From Limanda limanda (Eukaryota > Chordata > Actinopteri > Pleuronectiformes > Pleuronectidae), in assembly GCF_963576545.1 (NCBI RefSeq), contig NC_083647.1, positions 4,755,507 through 4,819,506 on the forward strand: a stretch of 64,000 bases of DNA. The letters run 5' to 3'. Position 1 is the stretch's first letter, and every line of letters starts with the position of its first letter. The position numbers and the translations under genes were made by a program. This document shows positions 24,951 through 37,190 of this stretch, in pieces. The notes under the pieces were generated by a model that did not search any database, was not told the DNA's origin, and saw only the letters and a list, made by a program, of their open reading frames with translations.

Positions 24951-27185
24951 CATGGGTGGGCAAACGTTTCGACTCGCGGGCCACAATGGGTTCTAAAATT
25001 TGACAGAGGGCCCGAGCCAGGAACATATGGATGGAGTGTTTGTGTGGACTAATATAAATGACATGTAAAAATCATAACATGAAAGGATTTAGCCTTTAAC
25101 AGGTAGCAAAGCATTAATTTGCAAGGCAATTTAACAAATTTCACGAACATGAACAATATAAAAACATGTCGTAACGTGACTGATCAAACATCATGAAAAC
25201 ATCTGAGGCCTGCGCCTAAACCAATCACCTCACTCTTACTTCTTTATGGTCTGAATTAACAGGTTGGAGCCGCCACGCAGGCTGTGTGTCGGAGATTTGG
25301 CTCCAACCTCGCAACACATCATCCATTTCAGTTTCAGTGGGAACAGTGTTGTTGATCTCCCATTTTGCCAGTGCATCCAAGTCTGGAGTTATTTTGGTTG
25401 TGGCAATTCTCAGGATAGATCTGAGGTGCTGATCCGTTAACTTTGATCTGTGACGGGCTTTGTTGGCGTTCGTGACGCTGAATGTCTGCTCACACACATA
25501 AGTCGAGCCAAACAAAGTCAACATCGTCTGTGCAGTCCTCCGGAGGTTTGGAAACGTGGCTCTGTTAAGTGAAGCATAAAAGTCATTCAATTTAACAGAG
25601 TTGAACTTGTCCTTTAGGACGGAGTCAGACTGAGGATCTATCCGTTCCAACTGCAGCTCCTGTGGTGCTGTTTCAGGGTCTTGTGACAGGGGACAGGACA
25701 CCAGCTGAAGTGACTGTTCAATTTTTTCGAAATCAGAGAACCTACGGCAGAATTCTCCGTGCAGGCCCTCAAGTGATTTGCTGTATTTTTTAGTGTTTCG
25801 CGGTGCCTCTTCCTGCATGGCAAGTGTGGGGAAATGAACGAAAGATTTGTTCGATATTTGTCTGGAGAACAAAGTGAGCTTGGATTGAAGGCTTTCACAT
25901 GTTTGTACATGTCGTGAACAAACTGATCTTTCCCCTGCAGTTTTACATTCAGCTCGTTCATGTGTGAAAATAAGTCCACAGCAGATGCAAAGTCACTAAG
26001 CCAGTTCTTTTCACTTAGCTCAGGGAATTTGTCAGATTTCCCCATCAACTCCAAAAATGCGATGATGTCCTCTTTCAGCTCCCATACTCGTAACACTTTC
26101 CCCAACCTTAACCAGCGGACACGAGAGTGGTACAGCAAGTCCTGATGATCCGCATCAGTTTCCTCCAGGAAACGTAACAAACTGACGGTGCTGAAATCCC
26201 CTTGCTCGTATAAAGTTCACAAGTTTTACGACTGGATTCACGACATGATTAGGCTGCAATACAGACTCACACAGGGATTACTGATGGATGATGCATTGAA
26301 GGAAAATAAGATCCTGGTCAGGATTTTCCTCTTTCACTTTATCCTGGATTATTTTCAGCAGCCCAACATTTTTTCCAGTTAAATTTGGCGATCCATCCGT
26401 TGTGACATTGACAAGTTTACTCCAAAGTAGCTTCATTCTTTCGATGACAGCAGACACCTGGTTATACAAGTCCTCTCCCCGCGTTGTTCCTTTCATGGAC
26501 TCCATGGTCAAAAACTCCTATTGCAAAACTGTCGTCAATGCCTCGGATAAAAATGAGAAGCTGAGCAGTGTCTTTTACAGTGTCACCAAAAAACTTGCCT
26601 TGGTAGTTGACTCTTGAATCGCAGTTTGTCAGTTAAAAAAATGTTGCTGAGTCTGTAAATTAGCTGCCAACTTCTGAGCCGTAGCCGCCCGCTCTTGTGT
26701 TGACTGCTTGCTAGCGTAGTTAGCATGCTTCATAGCAAAGTGACGGCTGTTGGTGTATTCTTTGAACACTGCGACTGTTTCTCGGCATATCAGGCATACA
26801 GCCTTTGATTGGACTTCAGTGAAAAAGTATTTTGTAGTCCACTCCGTGTTAAACACTCGGCACTCATTGTCCACTTTTCTTTTCCTTGATCTGCTAATTT
26901 CACAGATGGGCTCACAGGGCAAAGCGAAAAAGGGAAGAGAGATCGTGTGCACTTTAGGGCCCTTTTCACCACACTCCCTGTCAAAGTGCGCCATCTAATT
27001 GGGAAATGGGGGCATTACAGGAAAAGGGTAAAATTATATTTCAAAATGTATTTATTGCCAAGTAGGTTTACACCTCCCTGGGTGTTGGTACATACAATAA
27101 ACATAAAAACAAATTTTTTTTTTTATAATTATAAAAATATTTGGACAAGTTCGGCGGGCCGTATTAAAAAGCCCAACGGGCCGTA
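24951..27185 (-). mobile_element. Decayed hAT (GTF2IRD2/Charlie-like) in tandem repeat
   Basis: Starts CATGGGTGGGCAAACG, a hAT end shared with the copy at 37988. It runs to AAAAGCCCAACGGGCCGTA, where the last ~25 bp including the right inverted repeat are missing compared with that copy. It is inserted between GTATGTAGGT and CAGAGAGCTC of the tandem unit. No target duplication is visible, consistent with loss of the right end. It contains transposase remnants on the minus strand. Confidence 0.82.
25225..26994 (-). pseudogene. hAT transposase pseudogene (GTF2IRD2-like)
   Basis: Pieces, 5' to 3' on the minus strand: 26994-26629, with SRKRKVDNECRVFNTEWTTK, YFFTEVQSKAVCLICRETVA and a BED-like C-x2-C...H-x4-H finger; 26511-26278, with LVNVTTDGSPNLTGKNVG (catalytic-core Asp region); 26180-25860, with DLLYHSRVRWLRLGKVLRVW; 25872-25225, with the C-terminal dimerisation block FGSTYVCEQTFSVTNANKAR. 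Frame breaks separate the pieces and about 100 bp are missing near 26230. Vertebrate GTF2IRD2 is a host gene fused to a related transposase; nothing here suggests domestication. Confidence 0.85.
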
Positions 27186-27538
27186 CAGAGAGCTCCTGAA
27201 CACAGGCATATCAGTCTCGCTCTGAACTTATTGAGCGAAGTGTTTTTACAGTACTTTGAATTATCCTGAAATTATCCATTTTCTACAATGAAAATCCTGA
27301 AATGATCTATTCCACAGTGAAAATGTTGGACTTTACTTTGAAAAATCTCCAAATCCATTCAGTAAAAATGTATGATATTCAGTATGTAGGTCAGAGAGCT
27401 CTTGAACACAGGCATATCAGTCTCTCTCTGAACTTATTGATCAAAATGTTTTTACAGTACTTTGAAGTATCCTGAAATGATTTATTTTCTACATTGACAA
27501 TCCTGAAATGATCTATTCCACAGTGAAAATGTTGGACT

Positions 27539-27919
27539 ATACAATGCATACATATTAGTATTCTGTATACTTATTATTATGGGTGCCGCTCCTGGCAGGC
27601 TTCACTAGGTCAATGCTTTGCAGGACAATGCATTGCATCAAGAATCAAGGTCTCTTGCCCACAAAGAATGTCAGTGCGAAAATGACCCTCTCTTAGGTAC
27701 CCCAGGTGCACTAAAACTGCTATCAAATGACCAAACGGAGGTCCTCAGACATATTTAGGTGGTGAGATTGTTTCCTTCGCAGTGATGTCACTCTCAAATC
27801 TTTCGTTTTTGTTTTTAATGTTATATTTTTTCAATCACATAGCACATTAGAGTCACAGTAGTTTGTTTTCTGGTGGTTTGGGTTTTCTGCTGTGGGTGTT
27901 TTTCCCCTCACCAGCATCT
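27539..27919. other. Intergenic between tandem repeat and LINE array
   Basis: No coding or repeat features recognised. The LINE array starts where ORF1-like text begins at about 27920. Confidence 0.5.
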
Positions 27920-28480
27920 GGCTGTGACCGAGCCAACACAAGGGGTGAGTTCAGTAAATACACCGGGTGTTGGGGGGGAGTTGGTGGGTGAGGGTGGTGT
28001 GGTAGAGGAAAGGGAGGTGGGAGGTAAAGGGGAAGAAGAGGGGTGGTGTAAGTAGTAAACAGGTGGAGGAGAATAGTTCTGAGCAGGATGGAGGGGACAG
28101 TCTAAGAAAAGGAGAAGCAGGTGGAGGAGGAGGAGATGGAGGAAGAAGCTATAAAATCAAAGAAAACAGCAAAGCGCAGGAGGTCGACCAGGAGCGTTTT
28201 AAATGAAGCAAAGAGTAGCAGAGTACAAATGGAGAGTGATGTGAGTGTGTCTGATAGCAGCGACTTTCCGCCTATTTAACAGCAGTCAAAAAAAGAAAAT
28301 GCTCACAGTAGATACATTTAAATCTTTTTTCATCAAACAAAGAACCAGCAACTCAAACTTGAAGAACACTTCCCAGATCTCGGTCTTTTTATTTCCTCGG
28401 CCAGACTCCACATCGGCCAGAGGGAGGAGTCTGGCCTCACAGACCAGGAAGTTTTTAGAATAAAAAAACTGGTGCTCAGA
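27920..28480 (+). pseudogene. LINE A ORF1 3' remnant and inter-ORF region
   Basis: Purine-rich coding-type sequence matching LINE C 46035-46620 (GTGAGTTCAGTAAATACACC, GAGGTCGACCAGGAGCGTTT, ACTTCCCAGATCTCGGTC). In the family it encodes the Lys/Arg/Glu-rich C-terminal half of ORF1. It has frame breaks and no zinc knuckle. Confidence 0.65.
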
Positions 28481-28557
28481 GCGAAAAGACAATTGAGCAG
28501 TGATGGAAAGGACAGCAATGTTTGTACTATTTGGTTTTTGTTTCTAACATTTTAAAC

Positions 28558-28791
28558 ATGGATGTTTTTAAAGTTGGGGTTTTAAACGTGAACGGTGCAA
28601 GAGATCAAAAGAAAAGAACTTGTATTTTTGAAACCATGAAAAAGATTGATGTCATGTTTTTACAAGAAACGCACAGTGATTTTAATAATGAGTCTGACTG
28701 GAGGAGGGAGTGGGGAGGGGAGGCCCTTTTTAAGTCACAACACTTCTCTGAGTGGAGGAGTGGGCTTCCTCTTCTCCACGGCTTTTAAACC
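28558..28791 (+). pseudogene. LINE A ORF2 endonuclease, first part
   Basis: ATG 28558 opens ORF2. MDVFKVGVLNVNGARDQKK and KKIDVMFLQETHSDFNNESD carry the APE-type endonuclease Asn (LNVNG) and Glu (QETH) motifs. The frame is open to 28788, where the retrovirus-like insertion cuts it; the domain resumes at 34383. Confidence 0.85.
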
Positions 28792-29370
28792 TGTGATGGG
28801 AATTTTTGTATTTAGGTATGTTTAAATGAAACAAATAACATTTATATAGAAGTTACTGAAGAATGTATTTCTGTGTTCAAGACTGTGGCTCAAGGTAACT
28901 ATATGCATATTGCTCTTGGAAGCCTTCAGATTGTGGCTCCTCAGTCTAGTGTGAACAAAAGGTTTCTCAACAGGGGCCAATTAAGTCTTCTGCAACAGGA
29001 AGCTTCAAAGGTTTTACAACAGGGGCCAGAGACGTTGGGTCTGAAAGGAAGATGTACTCACACCTACAGTCTCTCAGAGCCTCTGAGCACATTTGCATGT
29101 CATTGTCTTGAAGGAGATCTACTTTATGATGCAGACCAAGTGGTTGGTCTTCCTGGTCACGACATGGAGAGAAGCTGATTGGTCTGCTATATTCTGATGT
29201 GAAAGGAGGAGTTTAAACTTGTATAAGTGTTGTGTGTTTTTATTGATCATTGCATTTGCTTGAATCTGTCTGTGATGATAGCAAGTTGCCCCCAGCCGCA
29301 GCTGGGTAAAGAATTAAACTTCCAGATTGATAATTGTTTGCTTGTCCTTGGTATAGAAATTCCCATAACA
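28792..29370 (+). repeat. 5' LTR of the retrovirus-like element
   Basis: 579 bp, TGTGATGGGAAT...CCCATAACA. It holds a chance open frame shared with the 3' LTR. Confidence 0.85.
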
Positions 29371-30420
29371 CTTGGCGTGTCGGCGGAGGGCATCCACGTG
29401 AGCGAACTCTGGCTCTCGGGGCTGAAGGTTAGTAAACTGCAGAGAGGCAGTAGTCTGTGACTAACCTTGATTAAGGGCCTGATGTCCTGGGAGCGAGGAA
29501 GTACTCACTGAGATGAACTAACGGACCTGGACGGGCAAGCAGTTTTCGTTCTGGTAAAGTATAATTCTGTTTTCGATCTTTTAAGGAAAAAGGTCGTGGT
29601 TAAAGAGGTTCACTCGTTCATTGAAACGGAGTTGCAGACGTGCATGCATGGCAAGGTTTCGGAAATCGATGCAGACCCCACGAAGCTTCACTGATTAAGA
29701 TCTTTTCGAAAAAAGATCAAATTGTTAAACAGGGTTTAGCGAAAGAATTTAATGCTAAATTACTTTAAGATTGGGTGCTGCGGCATGCTCATAGTTATTA
29801 TAAACAAGCAGAAGAGTAGAATATAAATATATATAATAGTATTAATATTTTGAAATAGAGGAAAAGCTGTGACAGAGGGACCATGAGCAGGTCCGGACGG
29901 CTCAGCATGACAATCTGTTGAAAATCTGATAAATTCCTGACATTTTATACCTGTGTGTCTTGTTTAAGAGAAATGTGAAATAAGTTTTTTTTTTCTCTGA
30001 GGCAACCTGATTCATGCAGGGTTTAGGAGTGTTTTAAGGAATTCAAACTTTGTAATTACAAGAGGTAATTACATGGAAATATTATAACTGAAGGGGTTTT
30101 TCTCATTGTCTCTTAAAGTGTTTTGAAGGTGAAAGGTTACTATAAAAGTTACACAAATGTTAATTTGATACAAGTAACATGTAAGATTTGATGAGACTAA
30201 TCTGAGAATTACTGCTGAAAAAGAAAAAGAGAGGAGAGAGAGAGGATTTCTTGGAAATTCTCAGCACTGGAGCAAGAGAAGCTGAAGCCAACGGCGTGGA
30301 AAAAACAAGTCTGCCGAAGAGGAAGGCGACGAGGAGAAACTGACGCTTGTTTCAGATGTGGAGGAATGGGACATTGGTCTAGAGAGTGTCCTCACAATCA
30401 GTACACAGAGTGCGAATGAC
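29371..30420 (+). pseudogene. Retroviral gag remnant
   Basis: Directly after the LTR a TGGCG-start primer-site candidate occurs (29373). Its tRNA was not identified. Short coding-like text occurs at 29550-29695. A complete CCHC zinc knuckle (nucleocapsid type) lies at 30349-30390, followed by a stop. The sequence between carries many stops. No intact gag protein exists. Confidence 0.6.
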
Positions 30421-31859
30421 CATTGTTCGAGCTGGGGACATTGAAAACTCCCATCAAGAGCAGACCATGAGAGAGAGAGAGAGAGAGTTTCAATCAAAAC
30501 TTCATATAAGTAAGAACACAGTTACATACACTATGTGAATTAATGTTACACATAAAGCATATGGTTAACATTATTATAGTTAAATTAGAAATCAATAAAA
30601 CTATTGCTAAAAACACACAAATTAAATCTATTTTTAGGTTCAGGAACCATAAGCATCAGTAGATATATGTGAAGACTGTGATAGATCTCTTAGAATGCAT
30701 GTTAGATAGTTCATAATGACTGGAACAACATGTGCAAAAATGATAGAGATGCACTGATCATTTTCCTTTCATGATTTGTTTTAAAGGGAATTCTAAACAT
30801 CAATTTCTGTTGTCACCTTACTGCTGGGTAAAATCTATGGGGGAAGATAGAATAGTATGCTAAATTTGAACACAGCAGAGAAGTGATAAACAGACTTGAA
30901 ATTACATCTGCATTTATTTAAAGGAGGAAGGGGATCTGACACTAGCATAGCAATGGATTATCCGAGACAAATTTCTCACCTAAATTAACATCCTCTTGCA
31001 AAGAGCAGGGGGGGAGATCAAATTACAGCACAAATGGTATTTACTCACATTTACCTAAACACTTGGTCAGACAACCTTAGTTTAAAAGGTTATTTAGTAA
31101 GTAAATTAAGGATAAAATAAGTTTGGTTGCATTTAGAATAGTAAATCCGGTGTTCTCAGTAGTTTTTGATAGACACATTGGCTACAAGACATTTAATCCT
31201 AAGAAAATACATTTAATCAAATTTAAAGAGAGTTTAAAGTTAATCGCAAACGATTTTCTGTAGTGCTAAATTACATTAGGGTTTTTGAACACATTTCTGC
31301 ATGATTGAGTATTTCTTTGATGTATTGAAGTACATTTTTAGTTTTGTTGTAAACATTAACGATATTTTCTAAGTTGATACAGGTACCATCATGTTTGTGA
31401 ACCGGTCACAAATATGATTTTGGTCTGATCAGAGGAGCAGACGCAATAGAAAAGAATATCTGTAATCTACTTGTGGAATATGAGTAATCTTTTGTTTAAA
31501 CAGAAAAAACTTTTTCCTTTAGGGGAAAAACAGATGCAGAGTTTCAAGCAAGTCTCAGAGCTATGGCAGCTTCTGAGAGAACAGAATAATGTGATGTGTG
31601 ATAAATAATACTTTGAAATAAGACTTTACTAGTGTCATATGCTGTAACAATGATATTTGCTTGGGAAAATAACGTTCACTTCTCAACAGCTAGGAGGTTC
31701 AGCTATGATACAGTATTGTGTTTGGATGATAGACATTACTATTTACAGATAGAAAGTTTTTAACTAGGAAATTCTTAACTATATCAGTAGAGCAAGTTTT
31801 TGATTTAAACTAAAACTTTTCTCCTAAATTTAGATTTAAACAGCTGATAACTGTGAAAC
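30421..31859. other. Interior of retrovirus-like element, no coding recognised
   Basis: AT-rich; stops in all frames. From its position it should hold protease and reverse transcriptase, but neither is visible. Confidence 0.5.
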
Positions 31860-33640
31860 TGAAGTGTTTGATGACGGGTCTCAGCATCACAGTGTGATAA
31901 CAAATGACAGAGTGGTTTTACGACTCTGTTTGAAACAAAGGGAAACCGTCCCCATCATTACATGCATGGACCAAAGAGATGCAAATATGCTAGTGGCGAG
32001 AGTGTCAAGATTTACACTGATAGCTTGTTTGCATGGGGGTCTGCATGTGATTTGGGCTGAAGAAGACATTCATGAGATCTACTTCATTTCACAAGTTTGT
32101 CTATGTGACTGTGTTACTTGTGTTTTGCAGACAGTATGCAGTCTACAGAGAACATGGAGGCATTTGAATGATCTTAAAATTGACATTTAATGTGGCTTAC
32201 AGGAGCTGTTAGCAAGGCTACATCAAACTAAATATTTTTTTAGAATGTAGATTTAGTTTCATTAGTTTAGGAATTACGTAGTCTTGATGGACTGTTTTGT
32301 TTGGTGGTCGATGGACTTTTGATGTGGGATATGGATGATTGTTAACCTGTGTATGTTTTCTTATTAGGTTGGATTGACACATGACTGGAGTCAGTGTGTC
32401 AGGAGGGAGGAGTAACATATGCTGGATATAGATTTATTGGGTGTACACAAGAAACACTCTAAATAATATTCAATAAAACTTTTTAACAGAGTTATGTAAT
32501 TTGGGTTACAAATAAAATAAAGACATCCAGATTCCACAAGATTGACATCCACCTCAAAACAAACGGTTTAATCATTCATAGAGAGGTTTAATAAAGATAA
32601 AGTTTAATAATGTAGGTTAGGGAAATAAATAAATACTGTTTTGTTTTCATTGACATGATTTCTATGCAAGCAGAAGTTTTTCCCAAACATCTAAACAGGA
32701 TTCTCCAGCGGTGAAACAGATACTGTTCGGAGAACTCATTCCATGATGGAAGATTTCTAAAAGGATGTACACTGATAATTGTACCCAATTTTGTAAGCGC
32801 AGCTTTAAGGATGCTGGTGAGTATCGGGGTATCAACACAAGGCAACATCATGCCACATCCCGCCAGGGATGGAACAGTGGAGAGAGAAGGAAGTAAAAAA
32901 CAAACATAACAAACACATTGAAAAATGAACTGGTAGATATTGTTTAAAACTGTTTCCTGTACTCTTTAAAATCCACAGGCAGACGAGGAGATTCTATCTA
33001 TCTAAATCCATGGAGAGAGGACTGCGTGACCTGAAACCAGGAGACTGGGTTGTACTGGAGGACGTCAGGAGGAAAGACTGGAAGAGGACGTCGATGGAAC
33101 AAGTGCAAGCCAAAATGCCTCTCAACACGGATGACAGGAAGGCCGCAGAGGTTAACCTGGAGATGAGGGCCAACACAGGAGGATTTCCAGAAGCCAGGGG
33201 TGGATCTACAGGACGAAAGTGCTTTGTGCCAGTGTGTGAGCCTTCAGTCTTCATTTTTAGGAGTTGCAAGAAGAGTCAACACATTGAAGAGCTACACGCT
33301 GAACACAATCGCACCAACAGGAGATCAGCAACACATGATTATACGACTGAGAAGCATTCAAGGGAAAAAGATGGTTTCCCTGCTCACGAATGCTGTCATC
33401 ATCTTCCTGCCACCAACATGTATATGTGTAAACCTTGGCAGGAGGAACAATACATTTCTGAGCATCAAAGTCAGAGTATCTACAGGACGGCTCTGAAACA
33501 AGATGTTCTTCATCGAAGGAGGTGTTCGACACACGATCAGGACGAAGTGTGGCACCAACACAGTGAACATTTTGATAATATGATGCACATCGTTTTAATA
33601 ATTGTAAAATATGTTATTGAAGTTTGTAGAAACTGATCAT
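31860..33640 (+). pseudogene. Retroviral pol remnants (RNase H, integrase C-terminus)
   Basis: An RNase H-type Tyr-Thr-Asp-Ser motif sits at 32013-32024, followed by an Ala-Trp-Gly stretch. At 33010-33100 a peptide opening MERGLRDLKPGDWVVL resembles the integrase C-terminal domain of gamma/epsilon-type fish retroviruses. The sequence between is AT-rich and full of stops. No reverse transcriptase active site and no envelope could be recognised; 33200-33640 has short unassigned frames. Confidence 0.6.
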
Positions 33641-33800
33641 TTTCAATTGTGTAACTTTGTTGTATTGTTTTTGCGCTAAGACTAGTGTTACTCCCTTAAT
33701 TAAGTTCAATTTCTGAAATTCACATATCCTGGAAAATTCCTAATCTAAATGATGAGATGTTATAAAGATGTTGATCCCCGATGGATCAAAAGGGAGGAAT

Positions 33801-34382
33801 TGTGACGGGAATTTTTGTATTTAGGTATGTTTAAATGAAACTAATAACATTTATATAGAAGAAGTTACTGAAGAATGTATTTCTGTGTTCAAGACTGTGG
33901 CTCAAGGTAACTATATGCATATTGCTCTTGGAAGCCTTCAGATTGTGGCTCCTCAGTCTAGTGTGAACAAAAGGTTTCTCAACAGGGGCCAATTAAGTCT
34001 TCTGCAACAGGAAGCTTCAAAGGTTTTACAACAGGGGCCAGAGACGTTGGGTCTGAAAGGAAGATGTACTCACACCTACAGTCTCTCAGAGCCTCTGAGC
34101 ACATTTGCATGTCATTGTCTTGAAGGAGATCTACTTTATGATGCAGACCAAGTGGTTGGTCTTCCTGGTCACGACATGGAGAGAAGCTGATTGGTCTGCT
34201 ATATTCTGATGTGAAAGGAGGAGTTTAAACTTGTATAAGTGTTGTGTGTTTTTATTGATCATTGCATTTGCTTGAATCTGTCTGTGATGATAGCAAGTTG
34301 CCCCCAGCCGCAGCTGGGTAAAGAATTAAACTTCCAGATTGATAATTGTTTGCTTGTCCTTGGTATAGAAATTCCCATAACA
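33801..34382 (+). repeat. 3' LTR of the retrovirus-like element
   Basis: 582 bp, TGTGACGGGAAT...CCCATAACA. A 3-bp GAA insertion near 33860 accounts for the length difference. Confidence 0.85.
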
Positions 34383-35145
34383 CCAAACTCGCTGGAGGTC
34401 AAACATGTGATCCAGGGGAGGCTTCTTTTAGCCAAAGCTCAATTAGATCATTTTACTGCTGTTTTTATTAACGTCTATGCTCCAATAACCGGTGCAGAGA
34501 GGAAGCCGTTTTTACTGAAAATAAGTGAAGTTCTTAATAATTGTGCGATGGAGGATTTTTTATTCTTGGGTGGGGATTTTAACTGCACTGAAGATGCAAT
34601 TTTAGACCGCAACCACGCAGAGCCTCATCCAGCCTCTCAGCACGCCTTAAAGCAGCTGGTCCGCTCTCACGGCCTGGTGGATGTGTGGAGGAGGATGCAC
34701 CCAGACTGCAGACAGTACACCTGGTCCCACATCAGAGAGAGTAGGGTCTCCTCAGCCAGGCTAGACAGGATGTATTGTTTTAAACATCACTTTAACATTT
34801 TTAAAAGCTGCGCAATTATGCCAGCTGGTTTCAGTGATCATTCTCTGCTTTTGTCATGTTTGTCAGGAATGTTTTACCGAAGAGCGCGTATTGGCATTTT
34901 AATTCGTTTAACATTTGATAAGAATTTTAAAGATTTCTTTACGTATTTTTGGGGTGTTTTTAGACAGAGGAAGGGCGATTTTAGCAGTCTTAGGCAGTGG
35001 TGGGACCATGGTAAGACACAAATCCGCCTATTGTGTCAACAGCACACCCTCAATGTCACACGAGACGCCACCCTATCTATGAAAGATCTAGAGACCGACA
35101 TAGTGGAACTAGAACATTTAACTGAGTCCACCAGAAATCGAGGTT
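34383..35145 (+). pseudogene. LINE A ORF2 endonuclease, second part and linker
   Basis: Continues the endonuclease with LLLAKAQLDHFTAVFINVYA, FLFLGGDFNCTEDAILDRNH (GGDFNCT motif) and PAGFSDHSLLLSCLS (SDH motif), then the linker to the reverse transcriptase. The frame is open for over 250 codons and stops at about 35145. Confidence 0.86.
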
Positions 35146-35148
35146 AAA

Positions 35149-36406
35149 TTGAAAACCCTTAAAGAAAAAAAAATGGCTTTAGCCGACCTGCTAGAAAGTA
35201 AAGTACAGGGCGCGTTGGTCAGGTCCCATTACCAAAACATAAGTGAAATGGATGCTCCAACCAGCTACTTCTTCAGTCTGGAGAAAAAAAACGGGCAGAG
35301 GAGAGTAATCCACACACTGCTCTTGGACACAGGGCAAGAGCTAATGGAACCGCGCCAGATAAAAGAGCGGGCTATGAGTTTATCAAGCACTGTACTCTTC
35401 TGAGGAAGAACGAACCGGCACAGAGGAGTTCTGTAAAGAGCTACCTCAGGTCTCAGAAGAGTCCAACTCACAGCTCGCCGCCCCCCTCCGGATGCAGGAG
35501 CTGCTGACCGCCCTGCAGGGAAGGCAGGGACGGCGGGCACCTGGCATTGACGGCCTGACCCCAGAGTTTTATAAAGCTTACTGGGGCATTTTATCGCACA
35601 ACATTTTACAGGTTTTTAACGAATGTCTGGCATATGGTTCCATGCCAGTGTCCTGCAGGAGGGCAGTCCTCACACTGCTCCCAAAGAAGTGGAACCTGCA
35701 GGACATCAAGAACTGGCGGCCTGTGTGGATTATAAACTTCTGTCCAAAGCACTGGCCTCCAGGCTGGGGAAGGTTATGGAGCAGGTCATTCACAGGGACC
35801 AGACCTACTGCGTGCCCAACAGGTCCATGGTGGACAATGTCCACCTCATTCGAGACCTTTTGGATGTCTCCAGTTCATTAGATGTAGATATAGGCTTGAT
35901 TTCCCTAGACCAAGAAAAAGCTTTTGCCCGCATTGAACACAGCTTCCTCTGGAAAGTAATGGAGAAGTTTGGGTTCAGCGCTGGCTGCATAGCTAAGATC
36001 AAGGTGTTGTACAGTGACGTTGAGGTGTCGAGGTGTCAGGCAGGGCTGTGCTCTGTCAGGGATGCTCTACGCACTCTCCCTGGAACCTCTCCTCCAAAGA
36101 ATAAGGTCTAGCATTCAAGGTGTGTTTTATCCTTGTTTTAGTGGCAATATGATTTTATCGGCTTACGCCGATGATCTTATTGTTTTTATTAAAGACCAGA
36201 CAGACGTGGATATTTTAGCCAAAATATTAAACGATTTTAGCGTGGCATCGGCAGCGAGGGTCAACTGGAAAAAAAGCGAAGTCCTCGCTGTCGGGGAGTG
36301 GCCTGGCGGTCTCCCAGTGCTCCCCCAAAACCTGAAATGGAAGAGGGAGGGGATAAAATACCTCGGGGGGTTTTTAGGAAACAATGATATACGTAAGAAG
36401 AACTGA
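35149..36406 (+). pseudogene. LINE A reverse transcriptase, frameshifted
   Basis: Reverse transcriptase blocks in order: GRRAPGIDGLTPEFYKAYWG, PVSCRRAVLTLLPKKWNLQD, VDIGLISLDQEKAFARIEHS (catalytic Asp region; usual FDRVEH altered to FARIEH), GVRQGCALSGMLYALSLEPL and the AYADDL active site at 36161-36178. Frames change at about 35400, 35730 and 36020. It is dead, but motifs are well preserved. Confidence 0.88.
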
Positions 36407-36486
36407 AAGAACGTTACAGAAAAATAGAAAACAGGCTTTTAAAATGGAAATGGCTGCTCCCAAAAATGTCTCTGAGGGAGGGTACT

Positions 36487-36991
36487 GGTCTTAAATAACC
36501 TTGTAGCATCCCAACTGTGACACCGTCTAATGTCTGTGGAACCCACCCCCCAGATTGCTTGCCACATTACAAAAAAAAAATGGTGGATTTTTTCTGGGGA
36601 GGTCTACACTGGGTGCCACAGGGGGTGCTGTTTTTAGCTTGGGAGGAGGGGGGACAGGGCCTTGTCCATTTGGCCAGCCGGACCGCCACTTTCAGACTCC
36701 AGTTCATTCAAAAGTATCTCACAGGTCCAGCGGATCTGGTGTGGAGAGATGTGGCCAGCAGCATCCTTAGGCGTGCCAATAACCTGGGGTTGGATGATTC
36801 TCTGTTTTTAACAGATTCTAAATTCTTAAAACTAAGTGGGTTGCCTCCTTTTTATCGAGGTGTTTTTAAATCTTGGGGCCTTTTTTATAAAAAAAAGTCC
36901 CAAAAAGCAGACTCTCTGTACTGGTTGTTGAGAGGCCACTCGTAAATGGAGCCAGACTGGACGTCAGCAGCTGGTGGATGCAGTGGGGCCG
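36487..36991 (+). pseudogene. LINE A ORF2 C-terminal region, part 1
   Basis: FFWGGLHWVPQGVLFLAWEE, GGQGLVHLASRTATFRLQFI, and near the insertion NGARLDVSS. The frame ends at TAA 36943. The Copia element begins at 36992. Confidence 0.8.
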
Positions 36992-37189
36992 TGTTAACAG
37001 TGTGCTCTCAACTTGTATTATGTTTTGGTTTTGTTTTGTTTATTAATTGAATACGGACACCTGTGATTGTTGGTGTGGGTGTGTACCTGTGATGTGGTTG
37101 GAGTGTTGAGTGAATAAATCTCCTTGAGTGAGCGCAGCTGTTGCTGTGTGTTCGAAGTCAGTCACATCGTTCCGTCAACTCTGTTAACA
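36992..37189 (+). repeat. Copia copy 1 5' LTR
   Basis: 198 bp, TGTTAACAGTGTGCTC... to ...CAACTCTGTTAACA. It matches 51019-51203 in reverse. AATAAA sits near 37113. Confidence 0.85.
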
Positions 37190-37190
37190 G

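Larger units (their letters stand above)
24042..27538 (+). repeat. ~209-bp tandem repeat, four units, broken by two insertions
   Basis: Units start at TTTGATATTCAGTATGTAGG: 24042, 24251, 24929 and about 27369. Shared landmarks are CAGAGAGCTC, ACAGGCATATCAGT, TTTTTACAGTACTTTGAA and CAGTGAAAATGTTGGA. Unit 2 is split by an LTR (24396-24859) and unit 3 by a hAT (24951-27185); both resume in register. Confidence 0.9.
28792..34382 (+). mobile_element. Endogenous retrovirus-like element with near-identical LTRs
   Basis: Paired LTRs (28792-29370, 33801-34382) flank 4.43 kb. The LTRs differ by a few single bases and one 3-bp indel near their 5' ends and are otherwise almost identical. A purine tract (about 33789-33799, AAAGGGAGGAA) precedes the 3' LTR. 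The interior keeps only scattered gag and pol remnants with many stops, so the element is defective. Retroviral rather than Gypsy origin is inferred from the integrase C-terminal and RNase H fragments. It is inserted in the LINE A endonuclease; no clean target duplication is evident. Confidence 0.8.

Noticed and set aside
25960..26998. Plus-strand frames across the hAT at 24951
   Set aside because: Antisense shadows of the transposase remnants.
28873..29178. 101-codon frame repeated exactly at 33885-34190
   Set aside because: Identity comes from its place in paired LTRs; there is no domain and no expected LTR-encoded protein.
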